Positions 52,246-62,335 of a stretch of DNA of 64,000 nucleotides are shown one piece after another. The position numbers and the translations under genes were made by a program. The stretch lies in NCBI GenBank assembly GCA_020073445.1, contig JAIQFE010000001.1:496001-560000 (forward strand). The letters are read 5' to 3'. Under the pieces are notes generated by a model. That model was given only the letters and a program-made list of their open reading frames with translations, was not told the origin of the DNA and made no database searches. The stretch is from Terriglobia bacterium (GTDB lineage: Bacteria > Acidobacteriota > Terriglobia > Bryobacterales > Bryobacteraceae). How positions within the stretch are numbered: the stretch's first letter is position 1; the number at the start of each line of letters is the position of its first letter.

Positions 52246-55200
52246 ATGCGTTCACTGTATCTTGTGGCGGGGGCACTTCTGCTCGCTCTGACGATGTTTG
52301 CGCAGACCGATCGCGGAACCATTACCGGGACGATTGCGGATCCCGCGGGCGCGGTTGTATCCAACGCCAAGATCGAAGCCAAGAACGTCGCGACCAGCGC
52401 CGTATACGAGGTTGCCAGCACCGACACGGGCAACTACACTCTCGCGCAGTTGCCGGCCGGGACTTACGAAATAACGGTGACCGTGCCGGGGTTCAAGAAG
52501 TTTGTCCGCCAGAATCTTACGGTCCAGGTGGCGGGCACCATTCGAATCGACGTGATTCTAGAGGTCGGCACGTCCAGCGAATCTGTCACGGTGACGGAAG
52601 CCGCTCCGCTGCTCAAAACCGAAAGCGGTGAACTCAGCCACAACGTCTCGACCGACCGGCTGAATAATCTGCCAGCCATCACGCTAGGCGCGTCCGGTGC
52701 GCTCGGCAATATTCGAAATCCGCTGCAAGCGGTTACCTTGCTGCCAGGTACACAATTTGCGAGCGACAACACTCTCCGGGTAAATGGCATGCCCTCCAGC
52801 ACGTATTCGATCCGGGTCGAGGGCCAGGACGCCACCAACGGGATTACCCGCCAGAGTACGCAGGTAAACCAGGCAGGCCTGGATGCGATCCAGGAAGTGT
52901 CGGTTCAAGTCAGCAACTACGCCGCGGAATACGGCCAGGCAGGCGGCGGGTACTTCAACTACACGATGAAGTCGGGCACCAATCAATTCCATGGAAGCGC
53001 CTATGACTACCTGGTGAATGAAGCCCTGAATTCGCCTGTGCCTTTCACCGACGATGGGACCGGGCACCATCTCCGCAATCGCCAGCGCCGCAATGACTAC
53101 GGATTTACGTTCGGCGGTCCCATCGACATTCCGAAGGTCTATGACGGCCACGACAAGACCTTCTTCTTTTTCAACTTCGAACAGTTTCGCGAAACCCAAA
53201 GGGTCACCACGGGATTGGATACGGTGCCCACACTGGCCTACCGCAACGGCGACTTCAGCGGAGCTCTGTTGGGACGCTTGACCATCGCCGGACAGCCGGC
53301 GTCCGACGCCAACGGCACCGCGATTTTCCAGAACCAGATTTTCGATCCCAAGACTACACGCACGGTGAACGGCGCTACGGTGCGGGATCCCTACGCGAAC
53401 AATACGATTCCGAAGACGGATATGGACCCGGTGGCCCTGAAGATCCAAGCCATGTTCCCGCTCCCGGTGGGAACGCGCGCCACGCAAGCCATCAACAACT
53501 ACGAAGCCCCGGCTTACGACAACTACCGGCACACCACCATTCCATCCATCAAGCTGGACCACAATCTCAGCTCGATGATCAAGATATCGGGTTACTATTC
53601 GCAAACCCGCGCATATTCACCTCAGGTCAATGACTTCCAGGGCCCGTTTACCAACTCGGTCATCCAGGACAGCAAATCGCATACCGTTCGAATCAACTAC
53701 GACCAGAGCGTCACGCCGACCATGCTGCTTCATTTAGGCGCAGGGCTCCTTTACACCACGCAACCCAACCTAACCCCGAAGTTCGACCAAAGCAGTCTGG
53801 GCTGGGCGAAGAACTTCGCCGCTCCGACACTTTTCCCCTGGCTGAGTATCGGTCAGGATGCGTCCAAGGGCGGCATGAGCTACACCGGTGGGATTTTCAA
53901 TCCCTACGCCTACCTTGAGGACATCAAGCCCACGCAGAACGCCTCCCTGACCTGGGTGAAAGGGAACCACACCTTCAAAATGGGCGGCGAGATGATCTTT
54001 GAAGGATTTCCCGATTTGAGCTATTCCCGAGCCAATGGGAATCTGGGCTTCGGAGCGCAGCAAACTGCGGATCCTTGGGAAACCGGCAAAGGTACGAACG
54101 CGTTTACGGGATTCTCCTACGCCAGCTTTCTGTTGGGCCGCAGCCTTTCCCTGAATCACGGTACCGGATCAAGCAACCGGCTCGGCAACCACTCTTTGGG
54201 TTTGTATGTCCAGGACACCTGGAAGGTGACACGCAAATTCACTCTCGACTACGGGCTGCGCTACGACTATCAAACTTTGCTTAAGGAACAGTATGGCCGC
54301 ATGCAGGACGCCGCCTTCAACACGCCGAATCCGGTGGCCGGAAACCGCAACGGCTCGGTGCTCTACGAAGCGACATGCAATTGCAGCTACAATCACAACT
54401 ACCCCTGGGCTCTTGGACCGCGCCTGGGCGCCGCCTATCAAATCACACCAAAGACGGTTTTCCGCGCAGGGGTCGGCGTGGCGTACGGAACATCTCCCTA
54501 CCAGGCCACGCTCTCCCCGAACGTGGGAGACTTCTACACCGTCAGCCCCACTACGTATGGAGATGCCGCAACCTTCCTGCAGGACGGGAATCCATTCGCC
54601 GCCGGCAACCGCTTCGGCAATGCCCCGATCTTCTGGCCGGATTTCCGCCCGAATTATCCGAGCCAGACCGCTCCAGGAGTCCGGCCGCCGCAATCGCCGT
54701 TCATCGCCGTCGACCGGAACTCGGGCCGGCCGCCCCGCATTTTCCAATGGAGCATCGGTTTGCAGCGGGAACTCACGCACGATCTGGTCGTCGAGGCGGC
54801 CTACGTAGGGAATCGAGGCGTCTGGTGGACCGCTCCGCTGTTGTCGACGTATGGCTACAACGGACTTCAGCCGGACACTCTGAAATCGACGTATGGCATC
54901 GACGTTTCCGTCCCCGGAGACCGCACCCTGCTTACAACGCCGATTAGTTCCCCATTGGTCACCTCGCGGTTCCCGTTCCTGGCGAATCCCGACAACGTGT
55001 ATCCGGGCTTCCCGGGGGGACAAACTCTGAGCCAGGCGCTGCGGCCCTATCCCCAATGGACCGGAATTCCGCCCTTCCTAGGACCCCCACTGGGCACGAC
55101 CTGGTACGACTCCTTGCAAGCCAAGGTGACCAAGCGCATGTCGCACGGCCTGAGCGTGGACTCGGCATTCAGTTGGCAAAAAGAGCTGAATCTGGGTGTT

Positions 55201-55986
55201 GCCTCGGACACCTCATACTTAACGCCTGCGCCGAACCTGATCAACGACGTTTTCAATTACCAGCAGAACAAGCAGATTTCGGCCTTCAGCCGGCCGTTTA
55301 TGCTGGTGATCACCGCCAACTACACCACGCCCGGATTCGCCGCGAGCAGCACGAGCATGAAAGCGGTGTCCTGGCTTGTACGCGATTGGACGCTCGGCAC
55401 GCTGCTGCGGTACCAGAGCGGCCAAGTCATTCGCACTCCTCCCTCGAGCAACGGCTTTTTCAATCAGATTCGACGAACGGACAATCCGGCCACCTTCGGC
55501 GGAGCGAATACCTTCTTCAATCGGGTTGCCGGCCAACCGCTGTTTGCGAACGGAATCGATCCGAACTGCAAGTGCTTCGACCCGACGACCCAACTGGTGC
55601 TGAATCCGGCTGCGTGGACGGATGCTCCCGCAGGCACCTTCGGCACGTCGGCGCCCTACTACAATGACTACCGCTGGCAGCGCCAACCGGCGGAAAACAT
55701 CAGCCTCGGCCGCATCTTCCGGGTGGCCAAAGAAGGCCGAATCACCCTGAACGTCCGGGCGGAATTCCAGAACATGTTTAATCGCGTGTTTCTGGCGAAT
55801 CCTCTGGCCGTCTCGGCCAGTTCCTCTCCGTTTGTGGTTGGCGCCGGTGCTCCCAACCCTCTGTCGCCGACGGTCCGGGTTCCCGGTACGCAAACGCTGT
55901 CGTCGGGATACGGGTTCGTGAACACGTTCAACGGCGGCGCGGCGCAGCCGCGCACGGGCCAGATCGTGGCGAGGGTCACCTTCTAG
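52246..55986 (+). CDS. TonB-dependent receptor, Oar-like, with carboxypeptidase-regulatory domain (first copy)
   Basis: About 1246 residues in the outer membrane. Signal peptide (MRSLYLVAGALLLALTMFAQ), a carboxypeptidase-regulatory-like beta domain (~25-105, DRGTITGTIADPAGAVV), plug domain (~115-250, with SIRVEGQDATNG and SNYAAEYGQAGGGYFNYTMKSGTN), then a 22-strand-type barrel ending in GQIVARVTF with a terminal Phe. A GGGGGAC ribosome site precedes the ATG at 52246; an upstream GTG-type extension to 52183 is not favoured. Such Oar/SusC-like receptors import oligosaccharides or other large molecules in Acidobacteria. Confidence 0.92.
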   Translation: MRSLYLVAGALLLALTMFAQTDRGTITGTIADPAGAVVSNAKIEAKNVATSAVYEVASTDTGNYTLAQLPAGTYEITVTVPGFKKFVRQNLTVQVAGTIRIDVILEVGTSSESVTVTEAAPLLKTESGELSHNVSTDRLNNLPAITLGASGALGNIRNPLQAVTLLPGTQFASDNTLRVNGMPSSTYSIRVEGQDATNGITRQSTQVNQAGLDAIQEVSVQVSNYAAEYGQAGGGYFNYTMKSGTNQFHGSAYDYLVNEALNSPVPFTDDGTGHHLRNRQRRNDYGFTFGGPIDIPKVYDGHDKTFFFFNFEQFRETQRVTTGLDTVPTLAYRNGDFSGALLGRLTIAGQPASDANGTAIFQNQIFDPKTTRTVNGATVRDPYANNTIPKTDMDPVALKIQAMFPLPVGTRATQAINNYEAPAYDNYRHTTIPSIKLDHNLSSMIKISGYYSQTRAYSPQVNDFQGPFTNSVIQDSKSHTVRINYDQSVTPTMLLHLGAGLLYTTQPNLTPKFDQSSLGWAKNFAAPTLFPWLSIGQDASKGGMSYTGGIFNPYAYLEDIKPTQNASLTWVKGNHTFKMGGEMIFEGFPDLSYSRANGNLGFGAQQTADPWETGKGTNAFTGFSYASFLLGRSLSLNHGTGSSNRLGNHSLGLYVQDTWKVTRKFTLDYGLRYDYQTLLKEQYGRMQDAAFNTPNPVAGNRNGSVLYEATCNCSYNHNYPWALGPRLGAAYQITPKTVFRAGVGVAYGTSPYQATLSPNVGDFYTVSPTTYGDAATFLQDGNPFAAGNRFGNAPIFWPDFRPNYPSQTAPGVRPPQSPFIAVDRNSGRPPRIFQWSIGLQRELTHDLVVEAAYVGNRGVWWTAPLLSTYGYNGLQPDTLKSTYGIDVSVPGDRTLLTTPISSPLVTSRFPFLANPDNVYPGFPGGQTLSQALRPYPQWTGIPPFLGPPLGTTWYDSLQAKVTKRMSHGLSVDSAFSWQKELNLGVASDTSYLTPAPNLINDVFNYQQNKQISAFSRPFMLVITANYTTPGFAASSTSMKAVSWLVRDWTLGTLLRYQSGQVIRTPPSSNGFFNQIRRTDNPATFGGANTFFNRVAGQPLFANGIDPNCKCFDPTTQLVLNPAAWTDAPAGTFGTSAPYYNDYRWQRQPAENISLGRIFRVAKEGRITLNVRAEFQNMFNRVFLANPLAVSASSSPFVVGAGAPNPLSPTVRVPGTQTLSSGYGFVNTFNGGAAQPRTGQIVARVTF

Positions 55987-56077
55987 CTGCGAATTTCAGG
56001 ACTGGGCGGGCATCCATGCGGATTTGCATGCAGCCAAGATCGACTGTGCATACGGCAATTATTTACAAAGATCTTCC

Positions 56078-56106
56078 TTGACGCCGGGTTTCTCCCGGGG
56101 TAGACT
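56078..56106 (+). promoter_or_regulatory. Sigma70-like promoter of the second TonB receptor
   Basis: TTGACG (56078-56083), 17 bp, TAGACT (56101-56106). The spacer contains a small CCGGG/CCCGG palindrome. The leader of about 60 nt ends in a GGGGAGG ribosome site before the ATG at 56175. It matches the promoter of the first receptor in -35 sequence and spacing. Confidence 0.55.
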
Positions 56107-56174
56107 GACTCAGTTTGTTTTTTGGGGGGCGGGGATAATACCCCACCACGACTCTGTTTGTTGGGGAGGCTATT

Positions 56175-59100
56175 ATGCGCACACGTCTGCGTATTGCCGG
56201 TGTGTTCCTTTTTGCTGCTTGCTCGATGTTTGCACAGAGCGATCGCGGCGCAATTACAGGTACGGTGTCTGATCCCGCCGGTGCGGTTGTCGCAGGTGCC
56301 GCGGTAGAAGCAAAACACGTCGATTCCGGAACGGTCTACAACGTCGCCAGCACGGCCACGGGCAATTTCACGCTTGCTCAGTTACCGATCGGGAACTACG
56401 AAGTCACCGTCACCGTCACGGGTTTTAAGAAATTCGTCCGGCAGAACATCACGGTCCAAGTAGCGACCACGACGCGTGTAGACATCACGCTGCAAGTGGG
56501 CGCCACGACGGAATCGATCACGGTAAGCGAATCGACTCCTCTGCTCAAAACCGAGAGCGGCGAAGTCAGCCACAACTTCGACTCCAACCGCCTGAACAGT
56601 CTCCCTGTCATCACGCTGGGCGGCGCCGGACTTGGTAACGTGCGAAACCCTCTGCAAGTCGTCAACCTGATGCCGGGAGCGTCATTCGCCAATGACAACA
56701 CGCTTCGAGTGAACGGGATGCCTTCCAGCACCCAATCCATTCGCATTGAGGGTCAGGACGCCACCAACGGTATCTGGCGTCAGATCAACCAGGATACGCA
56801 GCCCAGCCTGGACGCAGTTCAGGAAGTGGCGGTCCAAACCAGCAATTACGCTGCCGAATATGGGCAGGCGGGTGGCGGGTACTTCAACTTCACGATGAAG
56901 TCGGGCACGAACCAATATCACGGTGGGGTGTACGACTACTTCGTGAATGAAGCGCTCAACGCAGGCACCCCGTTCACCGATGCCGGTCTCACCGATTCCT
57001 TGAAGAATGGCCAGCACATTCGGAATCGCCAGCGCAAGAATGACTATGGATTCACTTTCGGCGGCCCGATCAATATCCCTAAGATCTACGACGGCCACGA
57101 CAAGACATTCTTCTTCTTCAACTTTGAGCAGTATCGTGAAACCCAGAACATTGGCACCGGAACCTCCACAGTACCGTTCGCGCCCTATTTGGGCGGGGAT
57201 TTCAGCGGTGCTCAGGGAGCCCAGATCACGGTGAACGATCCCACTGATCCTCTTGGCGTGAGAAAGATACCGGCCGTCGATTCCATCGGAAACAATTTAT
57301 TTCAAAATCAGATCTTCAACCCGGCCTCACAACGTTTGGCGGCCGATGGATCGTTGGTCCGCGATCCTTTCGTCGGAAACAAGATTCCTTTGACTTCGAT
57401 CGACCCGGTGGCGGCGAAGGTCCAGGCAATGCTTCCGTTAGCAACCAACGCCACCGCAAAAACAAACAACTACATCATCCCTGGCTATAGCAATTTCCGG
57501 CATACGACCATTCCATCCTTCAAGCTGGACCACAACCTCAGCGCGAAGGTTAAATTGTCGATGTACTATTCCTACACTCACACCGTCTCGCCCGGCGCCA
57601 ACGGCTTTACCCAGGTGTTTACTACGGCCCAGCCTTCGGACACCGAGTCGCAAACCACCCGTATCAACTACGATCAGACGGTATCGCCCACGATATTGCT
57701 GCACTTGGGGATCGGGCTGTTAACGACGAACCGTCCCGCCATCTCGCCATCGTTCGACCAGGGGCAATTTTGGGCGCCGAACAAACAGTTCTATATCAAT
57801 CAGTTCCCGAGCATCGGCGGCCTAAATGATATCTTCCAGGGCGGCAATAGCATTGGTTTGGGTCCGGGATTCGGCGCGCTTTTTGTGAAAGACCTCAAGC
57901 CTACCGCTAACGCCAACCTCACTTGGGTCAGAGGCAACCACACGTTCAAGCTGGGCGGAGAAATGGTTGTCGAAGGAATTCCGACGCTGAACACCTCGCG
58001 CGCGAACGGCATCATCAGCTTCGGCGCTAACCAGACAGGCACTCCGTGGGAACTCGGAAAGGGAGGCAACGTCACCACTGGATTCGGCTACGCCAGTTTC
58101 CTGCTCGGTACGGTAGGTGGCCTGCAAATCACGCCGGTCGCGGAAACCCGGCTGGGCAACCACTCCTTCGCGATGTATCTTCAGGACACCTGGAAGGTCA
58201 CTCGCAAGCTGACTCTCGACTACGGACTCCGCTACGACTACCAAACGGAATTGAAGGAGCAGTATGGCCGCATGCAGAACGCCGCGTTTAATACGCCAAA
58301 TCCGAACGCCGGCGGGCGGAATGGGACGGTGATTTACGAAGGCCAGGGCGGGGGCCGCTGCAATTGCAATTTCCAGAGCAACTACCCCTATGCCATTGGA
58401 CCGCGAGTGGGTGTTGCATACCAGATCGACTCTAAAACGGTATTTCGCGCAGGCGCGGGCCTGGCGTACGGTTCGGCTCCGAACAACGCTTTCCTGTCCT
58501 ATAGCGTGAACGATTTCTACCCGATCGCCCCGGCTTACGCCCAGGTCGTCAGCCAATTGAAGGACGGGAATCCGTACCAGGTGGGTAATCCGCTGGGGAA
58601 CCCCCCCATCCACTACCCGGATTTCACGCATGGCTATCCCTTCGCGACGTCGCCCGGAGTTGTGCCCCCGGTGTCGGTGTTTATCTCGATCGACCGTAAC
58701 GCCGGCCGGCCACCGCGCATTTTCCAGTGGAGCATTGGGATGCAGCGCGAAATCGCGCGAGACCTGGTGGTCGAGGCCTCTTACGTCGGCAACCGCGGTG
58801 TCTGGTGGACGGCTCCTCTGCTGTCGACCATCAATTACAACGCGCTTCAGCCCTCGGATCTCGCGAAGGTTGGCATCGATTTGACCAAGTCCTTTGATCG
58901 CAACCTGCTGTCTCTGCCGATCGCATCGCCGCTGGTGACCGCCCGGTTCCCGTATCTGCAGAATCCCAATAACGTCTACCCCGGATTCCCGAACAGCCAG
59001 CAGCTGATCCAGGCCCTCAAGCCGTATCCGCAGTGGCTCGGTATTCCGCCGTTCCTTGGGCCGCCGCTCGGCGATACCTGGTACGATTCGCTCCAGGCGA

Positions 59101-59363
59101 AGGTCACTAAGCGCTACTCGCACGGTCTGGATGTCCAGGGTGCATTCACCTGGCAGAAGGAACTCACGCTCGGCGTTAACTCCGATACCTCCTACCTGAC
59201 CCCCGCAGGCGCCGCTGATCAACGATGTATTCAACTATGCCCAAAACAAGCAAATTTCGGGTTTCAGCCGGCCCCTGCAGTTGATCATTTCCGCCAACTA
59301 CACCACGCCCGGATTACACGGCGATGGAGCCGCGATGAAAGCCATGTCGTGGGCCGTGCGTGA
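56175..59363 (+). CDS. TonB-dependent receptor, Oar-like (second copy), 5' part of a frameshifted gene
   Basis: Paralogue of the preceding gene: signal peptide (MRTRLRIAGVFLFAACSMFAQ), regulatory domain, plug and most of the barrel, 1062 codons in this frame. Similarity to the first receptor holds up to SDTSYLTPAG near base 59208. From there the matching sequence (PLINDVFNYAQNKQIS) continues in the +1 frame, while this frame runs into unrelated residues and stops at 59361-59363. One extra base around 59205-59212 explains it. The C-terminal strands needed for outer-membrane insertion would be missing from this product. Confidence 0.85.
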   Translation: MRTRLRIAGVFLFAACSMFAQSDRGAITGTVSDPAGAVVAGAAVEAKHVDSGTVYNVASTATGNFTLAQLPIGNYEVTVTVTGFKKFVRQNITVQVATTTRVDITLQVGATTESITVSESTPLLKTESGEVSHNFDSNRLNSLPVITLGGAGLGNVRNPLQVVNLMPGASFANDNTLRVNGMPSSTQSIRIEGQDATNGIWRQINQDTQPSLDAVQEVAVQTSNYAAEYGQAGGGYFNFTMKSGTNQYHGGVYDYFVNEALNAGTPFTDAGLTDSLKNGQHIRNRQRKNDYGFTFGGPINIPKIYDGHDKTFFFFNFEQYRETQNIGTGTSTVPFAPYLGGDFSGAQGAQITVNDPTDPLGVRKIPAVDSIGNNLFQNQIFNPASQRLAADGSLVRDPFVGNKIPLTSIDPVAAKVQAMLPLATNATAKTNNYIIPGYSNFRHTTIPSFKLDHNLSAKVKLSMYYSYTHTVSPGANGFTQVFTTAQPSDTESQTTRINYDQTVSPTILLHLGIGLLTTNRPAISPSFDQGQFWAPNKQFYINQFPSIGGLNDIFQGGNSIGLGPGFGALFVKDLKPTANANLTWVRGNHTFKLGGEMVVEGIPTLNTSRANGIISFGANQTGTPWELGKGGNVTTGFGYASFLLGTVGGLQITPVAETRLGNHSFAMYLQDTWKVTRKLTLDYGLRYDYQTELKEQYGRMQNAAFNTPNPNAGGRNGTVIYEGQGGGRCNCNFQSNYPYAIGPRVGVAYQIDSKTVFRAGAGLAYGSAPNNAFLSYSVNDFYPIAPAYAQVVSQLKDGNPYQVGNPLGNPPIHYPDFTHGYPFATSPGVVPPVSVFISIDRNAGRPPRIFQWSIGMQREIARDLVVEASYVGNRGVWWTAPLLSTINYNALQPSDLAKVGIDLTKSFDRNLLSLPIASPLVTARFPYLQNPNNVYPGFPNSQQLIQALKPYPQWLGIPPFLGPPLGDTWYDSLQAKVTKRYSHGLDVQGAFTWQKELTLGVNSDTSYLTPAGAADQRCIQLCPKQANFGFQPAPAVDHFRQLHHARITRRWSRDESHVVGRA

Positions 59364-59928
59364 CTGGACGTTCGGAACTGTATTGCGCTATCAGAGCGGA
59401 GCCGTTATCCGGGTTCCCGGTTCCAACAACGGGTTGTTGACCCAGTTGGGCCGCGGGCCGGCGAACAATCCCGCCCTGTGGGGCGGCGGCGCCACCTACG
59501 TCAACAGAGTTCCGGGGCAGCCGTTGTTTTTGAGCAACACGGATCCCAATTGCCACTGCATTGATGCGACCCAGCAGCTGGTGCTGAATCCCGCAGCCTG
59601 GACCGATGCGGCCGCGGGCCAGTTCGGTACGGCAGCGCCGTACTACAACGATTACCGATGGCAGCGGCAGCCCCAGGAGGCTCTGAACTTCGGCCGGAAC
59701 TTCAAACTGGCGAAGGAAGGCAAAGTCAACCTCAATGTCCGGGCGGAGTTCCAGAACGTATTCAACCGCGTAACTCTGAGCAGTCCGAGCGCCAACAACA
59801 TCGCCTCACCGACCGCAAACAACAATCCCGGCAAGGCGCTCTCGGCAGGCTTTGGGTTCGTGAACACCTTCAATGGCGCCGGAACCGCTCCGCGGTCGGG
59901 CCAGATTGTGGCGCGGCTCACGTTCTGA
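59210..59928 (+). pseudogene. TonB-dependent receptor (second copy), 3' part after frameshift
   Basis: This frame continues the receptor barrel from about PLINDVFNYAQNKQIS through VRDWTFGTVLRYQSG to the C-terminal GQIVARLTF with a terminal Phe, matching the end of the first receptor residue by residue. Without the shift the gene would run from 56175 to 59928. An internal TTG at 59281 is open but an independent product is unlikely. Either a real inactivating mutation or a single-base assembly error. Confidence 0.82.
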
Positions 59929-59954
59929 ATTCATCGCAAGTTAGTGAACATCTC

Positions 59955-59990
59955 GCCGCTTCCGATCATCGGAGGCGGCAAGGTGTTTTT
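59955..59990 (+). terminator. Rho-independent terminator after the TonB receptors
   Basis: GCCGCTTCCGAT (59955-59966) pairs with ATCGGAGGCGGC (59968-59979) with one G-T mismatch and a minimal loop; TTTTT follows at 59986-59990. It lies 27 bp past the receptor stop codon. Confidence 0.7.
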
Positions 59991-60076
59991 AGGGCCCTGT
60001 TTTCCGTGCGACATTTTCCGATGCGACGTTTGACCCCGCGTGCCGGCGGTGATAACGTCGGGAAGTTGGAGGCGTC

Positions 60077-62275
60077 ATGAAGACCACCCGAATGGATCGC
60101 AGGTCTTTTCTCCGCGTAACGTCCGTGGCCGGCGGCGGCATGCTCCTCGGTCTGTACGTGAAGGAGCCACTCTTTGTCGAAGGGCAGGGGCAAGGCCCGG
60201 CGACAGCGTTCAAGGCGGATGCGTTCATCCGCATCGCCGCCGACGGATCCGTCACCATCATGGCGAAGAATCCAGAGGTCGGTCAGGGCTCCCAAACCCA
60301 CTTGCCGATGATCATCGCGGATGAGCTGGACATCGATTGGAAGGACGTCAAGATTAAGCTCGCCGACCTCGATCAGGCCAAGTACGGTCCGCAATCAGCG
60401 GGCGGCAGCAACTCGACGCCTACCAATTGGGATCCGTTGCGATTAGTCGGCGCCACGGGCCGCCAGCTGATGCTCACGGCGGCGGCGCAGACCTGGAACG
60501 TGCCGGAATCGGAGTGCGCAACGGGTTCGGGCAAGGTGACGCACCGCTCCAGCAACCGAACTGTGGGCTATGGGGCGCTGGCTGCGAAGGCTGCCACGCT
60601 TCCCCTGCCCGATCCGAAGTCGGTGAAACTGAAGGACGCCAAAGATTATAAGATCATCGGCCAGCCGTTGGCGGGCTATGATGTGGCGAACATCGTCACC
60701 GGGAAACCTATATTCAGCATTGATTTCACGGTTCCCGGCATGCTTTTTGCCGTGTACGAGAAGTGTCCCGTGTTCGGCGGCAAGGCAAAGTCGGCCAACC
60801 TGGACGCGATTAAAGCCATGCCGGGCGTTCGCCACGCGTTCCTCGTCGAGGGCGGCACGCAGCTCACCGGGCTGCTCTCGGGCGTCGCCATCGTTGCGGA
60901 TACGTGGTGGCAGGCGCAATCGGCACGGAAGAAGCTGCAAGTGGTCTGGGATGAGGGTCCGACTGCGGCTCAATCCACCGCCGGGTTCGCGCAAAAGGCC
61001 GATGAACTGGCGAAACAGCCCCCCGGTTTCTCGCTCCGAAACGACGGCAACGCGGATACCGCGCTGACGGGTGCCGCGAAAGTGGTCGAGGCTGCCTACT
61101 CTTACCCGTTCATCTCGCACGCGCCGCTCGAGCCGGAGAACACCGTCGCGCATTTCAAGGACGGCAAGCTCGAGATCTGGGCTCCCAGCCAGACCCCTGC
61201 GGCGGGACTCCAGGTGGCCATGCAGACGCTCGGATTGCAGGCGAGCGACATCACATTCCACCAGGTGCGCGGCGGCGGAGGCTTCGGCCGCCGGCTCACC
61301 AACGATTACGTCGCCGAGGCGGCCTGGATCGCCAAGCAGGCCGGGGTGCCGGTGAAGCTCCTGTGGACCCGCGAGGACGATATGGCGCACGACTTCTATC
61401 GTCCCGGCGGCTTCCATTATCTGAAGGGCGGTGTGGATGCCTCGGGGAAACTGGTCGCCTGGCACAACCACTACGTGAGCTTTGGCGAAGGCCAACGGTT
61501 CGCGCCGCAGGCGAACATTAACCAGAACGAATTTCCCGCCACGTTCATACCTAACTTCTCGTTCCAGTCCACGCTGATGCCACTGGGCGTACCCACGGGC
61601 GCCATGCGTGCTCCGCGCAGCAACGGCTTCTGCTTCGCCTTTCAATCCTTCGTCGATGAGCTGGCGCACGCCGCCGGCAAGGACCCGCTGCAATTCCGCA
61701 TCGACCTTGTGGGGCAGGCTCGCGTTGGGACCGAAGCGGATCAGGACTTCGTCGCTTCCCGCATGCGCGGCGTTCTGGAACTGGTTCGCGAAAAATCCGG
61801 CTGGGGCAAACGCAATCTGCCCAAGGGCCGGGCCATGGGTGTGGCGTTCCAATTCGCACACCGCGGCTATTTCGCCGAGGTTGTCGATCTGACCGTCGAC
61901 GCCAACAGCAAGGTGAAGGTCAACAAGGTGTGGGTGGCGGCGGACATCGGCCGTCACATTATCAACCCGAGCAATGCCGTGAATCAGGTGCAGGGATCGG
62001 TGATCGAAGCGCTGAGCAGCGTGATGTCCTGGGAGGTCACCATCGAGCGAGGCCGGGCGGTGCAGTCGAACTTCGACAAGTATCCGCCGGTGCGCATTAC
62101 GCAGGCGCCGCCGGAAATCGAAGTGCACTGGCTGAAGTCGGATAATCCGCCGACGGGGCTGGGAGAGCCCGCGGTTCCCGCGATCCTGCCGGCGGTGACG
62201 AACGCAATCTTCGTCGCGACGACGAAGCGCATCCGCTCGCTGCCGTTAGCGAAACACGGCTTCAGCTGGGCGTAG
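60077..62275 (+). CDS. Tat-exported molybdopterin-binding subunit of an aldehyde/isoquinoline oxidoreductase
   Basis: A 732-residue xanthine-dehydrogenase-family large subunit of the IorB type. A twin-arginine signal (RRSFLR, residues 8-13) marks it as a Tat substrate. Molybdopterin-site segments include [13 protein letters not shown] (~65-77), [13 protein letters not shown] (~398-410) and the catalytic Glu697 in GLGEPAVPA. Such enzymes hydroxylate aldehydes or N-heterocycles with water as oxygen donor. The [2Fe-2S] small subunit normally encoded beside it is not in the window. The stop codon is the first three bases of a REPIN. Confidence 0.9.
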   Translation: MKTTRMDRRSFLRVTSVAGGGMLLGLYVKEPLFVEGQGQGPATAFKADAFIRIAADGSVTIMAKNPEVGQGSQTHLPMIIADELDIDWKDVKIKLADLDQAKYGPQSAGGSNSTPTNWDPLRLVGATGRQLMLTAAAQTWNVPESECATGSGKVTHRSSNRTVGYGALAAKAATLPLPDPKSVKLKDAKDYKIIGQPLAGYDVANIVTGKPIFSIDFTVPGMLFAVYEKCPVFGGKAKSANLDAIKAMPGVRHAFLVEGGTQLTGLLSGVAIVADTWWQAQSARKKLQVVWDEGPTAAQSTAGFAQKADELAKQPPGFSLRNDGNADTALTGAAKVVEAAYSYPFISHAPLEPENTVAHFKDGKLEIWAPSQTPAAGLQVAMQTLGLQASDITFHQVRGGGGFGRRLTNDYVAEAAWIAKQAGVPVKLLWTREDDMAHDFYRPGGFHYLKGGVDASGKLVAWHNHYVSFGEGQRFAPQANINQNEFPATFIPNFSFQSTLMPLGVPTGAMRAPRSNGFCFAFQSFVDELAHAAGKDPLQFRIDLVGQARVGTEADQDFVASRMRGVLELVREKSGWGKRNLPKGRAMGVAFQFAHRGYFAEVVDLTVDANSKVKVNKVWVAADIGRHIINPSNAVNQVQGSVIEALSSVMSWEVTIERGRAVQSNFDKYPPVRITQAPPEIEVHWLKSDNPPTGLGEPAVPAILPAVTNAIFVATTKRIRSLPLAKHGFSWA

Positions 62276-62335
62276 GTAGGTCCGGCCTTCAGGCCGGACA
62301 GGTTGCGCGTCCGGCCTGGAGGCCGGACCTACCTA
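62273..62335. repeat. REPIN: two inverted REP hairpins between convergent genes
   Basis: The outer arms TAGGTAGGTCCGGCCT (62273-62288) and 62320-62335 are exact reverse complements. Inside are two hairpins with identical stems GTCCGGCC/GGCCGGAC (62280-62299 and 62309-62328) and loops TTCA and TGGA. The first three bases on each strand, TAG, are the stop codons of the two convergent genes. Confidence 0.9.

Noticed and set aside
57822-59234. 470-codon open frame on the minus strand
   Set aside because: Antisense to the second TonB receptor; no ribosome site or protein features.
60443-62128. 561-codon open frame on the minus strand
   Set aside because: It lies fully inside the molybdopterin-subunit gene, which has clear family motifs; the antisense frame is open only because of GC-rich codon use and shows no recognisable domain.
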